Assembly: GCA_027061865.1 (NCBI GenBank)
Contig: JAMOVZ010000395.1
Location: forward strand, 1 to 6,427
Direction of reading: 5' to 3'
Source of the DNA: Desulfobacterales bacterium
Lineage (GTDB): Bacteria; Desulfobacterota; DSM-4660; Desulfatiglandales; Desulfatiglandaceae
Length of the DNA stretch: 6,427 bases
In this document: positions 6,096-6,427 of the stretch, piece after piece
Numbering within the stretch: the stretch's first letter is position 1
How the letters are laid out: the number at the start of each line of letters is the position of its first letter
Notes under the pieces: model-generated
What the model saw: only the letters and a program-made list of their open reading frames with translations
Databases searched by the model: none
What the model was told of the DNA's origin: nothing
Made by a program: the position numbers and the translations under genes

Positions 6096-6427
6096 TCATC
6101 CCTGGAGCATGGGCCGCGGATCCAGGTCCGCGGCATTCACCCCACTCCTTTCCCCCTTATCCATACCAGGCTCTTTTCCCCTTCTTCCATTCATTGCCTT
6201 TGAGAGTTTATATTGAACACTGTCAACCAGCGCCTCCCAACTTGCCTCAATAATGTTTTCTGAGACCCCCACCGTGGTCCAGATCTCCCGGCTGTCGCGG
6301 GACTCAATCTGAACCCTGACCTTCGAGGCGGTCCCATCACTTCCATCTATCACCCTGACCTTGAAATCAACCAAACCCATCTCCCGAATTTCGGGATAAA
6401 ATTTCTCAAGTGCCTTGCGCAATGCAT
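6096..6427 (-). CDS. cimA: (R)-citramalate synthase, C-terminal part only
   Basis: Only the last 109 complete codons are in the window; the catalytic barrel lies to the right. Citramalate synthase joins pyruvate and acetyl-CoA and opens the threonine-independent route to 2-oxobutyrate and isoleucine. The visible part is the LeuA-type dimer/regulatory domain, with LVDFKVRVIDG, a GTASKVRV strand and GVSENIIEASWEALVDSVQY. These match my memory of deltaproteobacterial CimA (the 2-isopropylmalate/homocitrate synthase family protein of about 525 residues) better than LeuA. The domain effectively ends at VQYKLSKA. About 32 further residues, MNGRRGKEP to DPRPMLQG, form a charged tail that I do not expect in most family members. 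The stop TGA lies 60 bases before leuA, so the two entry enzymes are co-transcribed. Homocitrate synthase cannot be fully excluded without the barrel. Confidence 0.85.
   Translation of the reverse strand, partial: ALRKALEKFYPEIREMGLVDFKVRVIDGSDGTASKVRVQIESRDSREIWTTVGVSENIIEASWEALVDSVQYKLSKAMNGRRGKEPGMDKGERSGVNAADLDPRPMLQG
6101..6134 (-). other. GC-rich hairpin with possible pseudoknot at the 3' end of cimA
   Basis: In minus-strand RNA sense, GCCGCGGA (6134-6127) and TCCGCGGC (6120-6113) form a perfect 8-bp stem around a six-base loop CCTGGA (6126-6121). Six bases after the stem the sequence TCCAGG (6106-6101) is the exact complement of the whole loop, so an H-type pseudoknot is possible. With no spare base between the first stem and the loop helix, one pair of the second helix would probably have to open. 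The fold ends two bases before the cimA TGA. There is no following T-run, so it is not an intrinsic terminator. A role in slowing ribosomes, RNA stability or leuA expression would be inference. Confidence 0.4.

Overview
The window is an ordinary bacterial chromosome segment that reads almost entirely on the minus strand. It holds most of a branched-chain amino acid biosynthesis operon and, downstream of it, the start of a separate chaperone gene. Base composition is near half G+C by eye, and most genes have strong AGGAGG ribosome binding sites. Citramalate synthase directly beside 2-isopropylmalate synthase suggests an anaerobic Gram-negative bacterium of the Desulfobacterota (deltaproteobacterial) type. 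That assignment is an inference from gene content and remembered family sequences, not a search. The ilvC product resembles the Bacteroidetes-type enzyme, so the operon may be of mixed ancestry.

In transcription order (high to low coordinates) the operon is: the 3' end of cimA (6427-6096, cut by the window edge), leuA (6035-4491), ilvB (4417-2648), ilvN (2611-2084) and ilvC (2097-1042). Gaps are 60, 73 and 36 bases, and ilvN and ilvC overlap by 14 bases, which fits one polycistronic message. A weak candidate terminator follows ilvC at about 1035-1008. The operon promoter and any leader or attenuator lie beyond the right edge.

The products work as one pathway set. CimA makes citramalate from pyruvate and acetyl-CoA as the threonine-independent entry to isoleucine. 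LeuA makes 2-isopropylmalate as the entry to leucine. IlvB with IlvN (acetohydroxyacid synthase) and IlvC (ketol-acid reductoisomerase) catalyse the two shared steps toward valine, isoleucine and the leucine precursor. LeuB, LeuC, LeuD, IlvD and the transaminase are needed but not encoded here, and no threonine deaminase gene is present.

Bases 621-1041 lack a confident gene. They hold the weak ilvC terminator, a speculative 42-codon minus-strand ORF (915-787), a 10-bp inverted repeat (727-754), and a plausible sigma-70 promoter (697-670) for the next gene. That gene (620 to beyond 1) encodes a zinc-finger-less, CbpA-like DnaJ co-chaperone and is cut by the left edge.

I found no mobile element, CRISPR array, tRNA, rRNA or defence gene. 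The least explained structure is a GC-rich hairpin at the end of cimA whose whole loop is complementary to the bases just before the cimA stop codon, a possible pseudoknot.
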